From Pyrinomonadaceae bacterium (GTDB taxonomy: Bacteria; Acidobacteriota; Blastocatellia; Pyrinomonadales; Pyrinomonadaceae): 64,000 bases of DNA. Of this stretch, positions 62,237 to 64,000 are shown in pieces. The notes beneath the pieces are model-generated. The model ran no database searches, was not told where the DNA came from, and worked only from the letters and a program-made list of their open reading frames with translations. The number at the start of each line of letters is the position of its first letter. Position 1 is the stretch's first letter. The stretch is from positions 310,001 through 374,000 of the forward strand of contig JAVEDP010000041.1 of assembly GCA_030841085.1 (NCBI GenBank). The letters are read 5' to 3'. The translations under genes were made by a program, and so were the position numbers.

Positions 62237-64000
62237 CTAGCAATAAATGTCAAATCTCATTGGCGAAGATTCGCGTCCATCCGTAGTTGGATTCTTATTA
62301 AGAATTTGGCTCTGCAACGTTCCGGTGCGGACACTTTCCGCGAGTCGCTTGGCATCGGGCAAAGCTTCCAGCGCGCGCAGGACTTGCGGATCGCTATCGA
62401 GCAGTACGCGCGCGCCGGCATCATTTGAGAATCCGGCGGTAACAATTTCTTCGCGCAGTCGCAGCTTCACAAAATCCAAATCCGCATCGAGCTGAGCAAG
62501 GGTCAATTGCGACTCGCTGTCCGTGCGCACAAAATTGCGAAACGCTTCCAGCACGCGATCGCTGATGACGTACTCACCCGCCTTGGGATTTCTGCCGTAC
62601 TGGACCTTGTCCACTTTGTAAGCTTCGAGACCTGGAACCAAACCGGCGGCGAGTTGGCGCGTGAACTGAAACGCGGCTTCGGCGATTCTGTTTCGCTGCG
62701 GCGAAAACGTCAGCGGCTTGATGTCGATGTCCGGCGTGATGCCGCCGCCGCCATAGAAAACGCGACCCGCTGCAGTCTTCACTGCCGGACCGCTTTGCGG
62801 ATGCGGCGTCGGCGAAGCTTGCGCGAGAGTTGAAGAGTCACCCGGCTTTGAAGGCGATCCGGCCGGCTGCGGCTTCGCGGGTTCTTCGTCGTGCCTGGTG
62901 TAATAGTCGTACAGCGAGCCACTCGAATAATCGCGTTGCAACGACCGGCCATAGGGCGTGTAGTAGCGCGCGGTGGTCAACGTCAGGCCGGTATTAAACG
63001 GCAACTGGAAAACGTGTTGGACCAGGCCCTTGCCGAAACTCGTTTCGCCGACAATCAGGCCGCGGCCATGGTCCTGGATCGCGCCGGCAACAATCTCAGA
63101 AGCTGATGCCGTGCCGCGATTAATCAACACTACCAGCGGCACATCTTCCGGATCGGAGCCACTCGATTTGTAAACGATTGGATCGCTGTATTCAGTGCGG
63201 CCCCTCACCGACACAACCACTTGACCGCGTGGCAAAAATTCGCTCGCAACATCGATCGCCTGGTTCAGTAGTCCACCAGGATTGCCGCGCATGTCCAACA
63301 CGAGCTGGCGCATACCATCTTTCTTTAGTTTGCCAATCGCCTCGCGCAACTCTTCGTCGCTGGTGCTTTGAAAGCCGCCCGTCAGTCCGACATAACCCGT
63401 GCCGGGTCGCAGCATGTACGCGTTGCGGATTGAAGGAAGTGGAACTGAATCGCGGATTATCGTAAAGCTCAGCGCTGCTTCGGCGCCGGCGCGATCCACT
63501 TTCAATGTAACCGGCTCGCCGCGGCCGCCGCGCACGTTTTTCGATACTTGTTCGCTGGTCCAATCACGCGCGTCTTTGCCGTCAACCTCGAGGATGCGAT
63601 CGCCATAGCGCAAACCGAGACGACCGGCGGGCGTGCCTTCAACTGCCGACTGAATATAGACGCCGTCCCGGTGCTGCACGATGGTTACGCCGATGCCGTA
63701 GAAACGCGAATCCTGATCTTCTCTTAGTTTCCGAAATTCGTTATACGGAAAATACATCGAGTGAGGATCGAGCGTCGAAAGCATGCCCTGAATAGCAGCC
63801 TGCGTCGCCTTTTCGTAATCTATCTCGCCGGCATACTGGCCTGAGATTGCTTCGATGGCTTCGTTGTAGTCCTTCTCAATGTCGTCAGCTTGTGTATTTG
63901 AGATCGCACTATTGGTTGGCGTGCTATGACGAAAACGCCGTGAGCGGCCGATGGTGCCGCCGACCAGCGCGGCAATCAAAACGACTGAACAGGCAATGAT
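62237..64000 (-). CDS. S41-family C-terminal processing peptidase, 5' end outside window
   Basis: A protease of the CtpA/Prc type. The visible part begins within a membrane anchor (IIACSVVLIAALVGG) that runs off the right edge. A PDZ domain is at about 100-190 of the visible part (GVTIVQHRDGVYIQSAVEG, GDRILEVDGKDARDW); the S41 core has the Ser/Lys dyad in NRGTASASEIVAGAI and VGETSFGKGLVQHVF. GGGITPDIDIKPLTF and about 130 further residues with a charged C-terminal tail follow. It would be a periplasmic, tail-specific protease. At least 580 residues are present. Confidence 0.93.
   Translation of the reverse strand: MIACSVVLIAALVGGTIGRSRRFRHSTPTNSAISNTQADDIEKDYNEAIEAISGQYAGEIDYEKATQAAIQGMLSTLDPHSMYFPYNEFRKLREDQDSRFYGIGVTIVQHRDGVYIQSAVEGTPAGRLGLRYGDRILEVDGKDARDWTSEQVSKNVRGGRGEPVTLKVDRAGAEAALSFTIIRDSVPLPSIRNAYMLRPGTGYVGLTGGFQSTSDEELREAIGKLKKDGMRQLVLDMRGNPGGLLNQAIDVASEFLPRGQVVVSVRGRTEYSDPIVYKSSGSDPEDVPLVVLINRGTASASEIVAGAIQDHGRGLIVGETSFGKGLVQHVFQLPFNTGLTLTTARYYTPYGRSLQRDYSSGSLYDYYTRHDEEPAKPQPAGSPSKPGDSSTLAQASPTPHPQSGPAVKTAAGRVFYGGGGITPDIDIKPLTFSPQRNRIAEAAFQFTRQLAAGLVPGLEAYKVDKVQYGRNPKAGEYVISDRVLEAFRNFVRTDSESQLTLAQLDADLDFVKLRLREEIVTAGFSNDAGARVLLDSDPQVLRALEALPDAKRLAESVRTGTLQSQILNKNPTTDGRESSPMRFDIYC

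Overview
The window reads as a stretch of chromosome from a free-living, Gram-negative-type, heterotrophic bacterium, most probably a member of the Acidobacteriota close to the Blastocatellia (inference). Grounds: an mglBA polarity pair, a Ser/Thr kinase with zinc-ribbon and FHA domains next to FHA and SpoIIE-phosphatase proteins, a YIP1-family membrane protein, a di-haem c-type cytochrome of the reaction-centre-subunit type, arrays of MacB-like permeases, an N-acetylornithine-type transcarbamylase, and very many intergenic palindromes. No rRNA, tRNA, CRISPR array or prophage was recognised. queA is cut by the left edge and an S41 peptidase gene by the right edge.

Layout. 0-4 kb: queA (partial), rimI-like acetyltransferase, mglB-mglA, a histone-H1-like TPR protein. 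4-8.4 kb: yvcK/glmR-glmU-glmS, a cell-wall amino-sugar operon. 8.4-13.7 kb: hicAB, ada, a DUF433-DUF5615 pair, a pcrA-type helicase and a small membrane protein. 13.8-23.3 kb: mostly secreted or envelope proteins (di-haem cytochrome, lysozyme-fold protein, PHP protein), a base-excision glycosylase and a PLP decarboxylase. 23.8-29 kb: a complete liv branched-chain amino-acid ABC importer. 30-39.1 kb: an arginine cluster (argH divergent from argR, argG, an unknown P-loop gene, argC, argD, an acetylornithine-type transcarbamylase, argB). 39.2-41 kb: a minimal PolX-like HhH protein and a glycosylasparaginase. 41-46 kb: SpoIIE phosphatase, RDD protein, Ser/Thr kinase and FHA protein. 46.3-54.1 kb: a MacA-like adaptor, a MacB-like ATPase and four tandem FtsX/MacB permeases. 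54-64 kb: YIP1 protein, two Opp-type ATPases, a broken vapBC-like pair, a methylmalonyl-CoA mutase large subunit, rlmI, an IS200/RAYT-type transposase between long inverted repeats, and the S41 peptidase.

The most striking feature is between the genes. Nearly every intercistronic gap, including gaps inside apparent operons, carries a long imperfect hairpin. The arms are built from short units, often 7 bp: GGACTTT, GGTCTTT, GCCGATT, CACTCAG, TGGTCAG. Other families are unique palindromes (GGACAGGCATTCCTGCC, GGGGCATGCCCCC, GCCGCGGAT, GAGTCCAAGCTTTAG). At least eight families are present. The same heptamer sequence also sits in frame inside the helicase gene, the repeats form the tail of one protein and reach start codons of others. 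A single Y1/HUH transposase gene lies between inverted copies of palindromes. Together these suggest a large population of non-autonomous palindromic elements, resembling REP/RAYT systems and the short tandemly repeated heptamers of cyanobacteria, that has colonised and partly been absorbed by operons.
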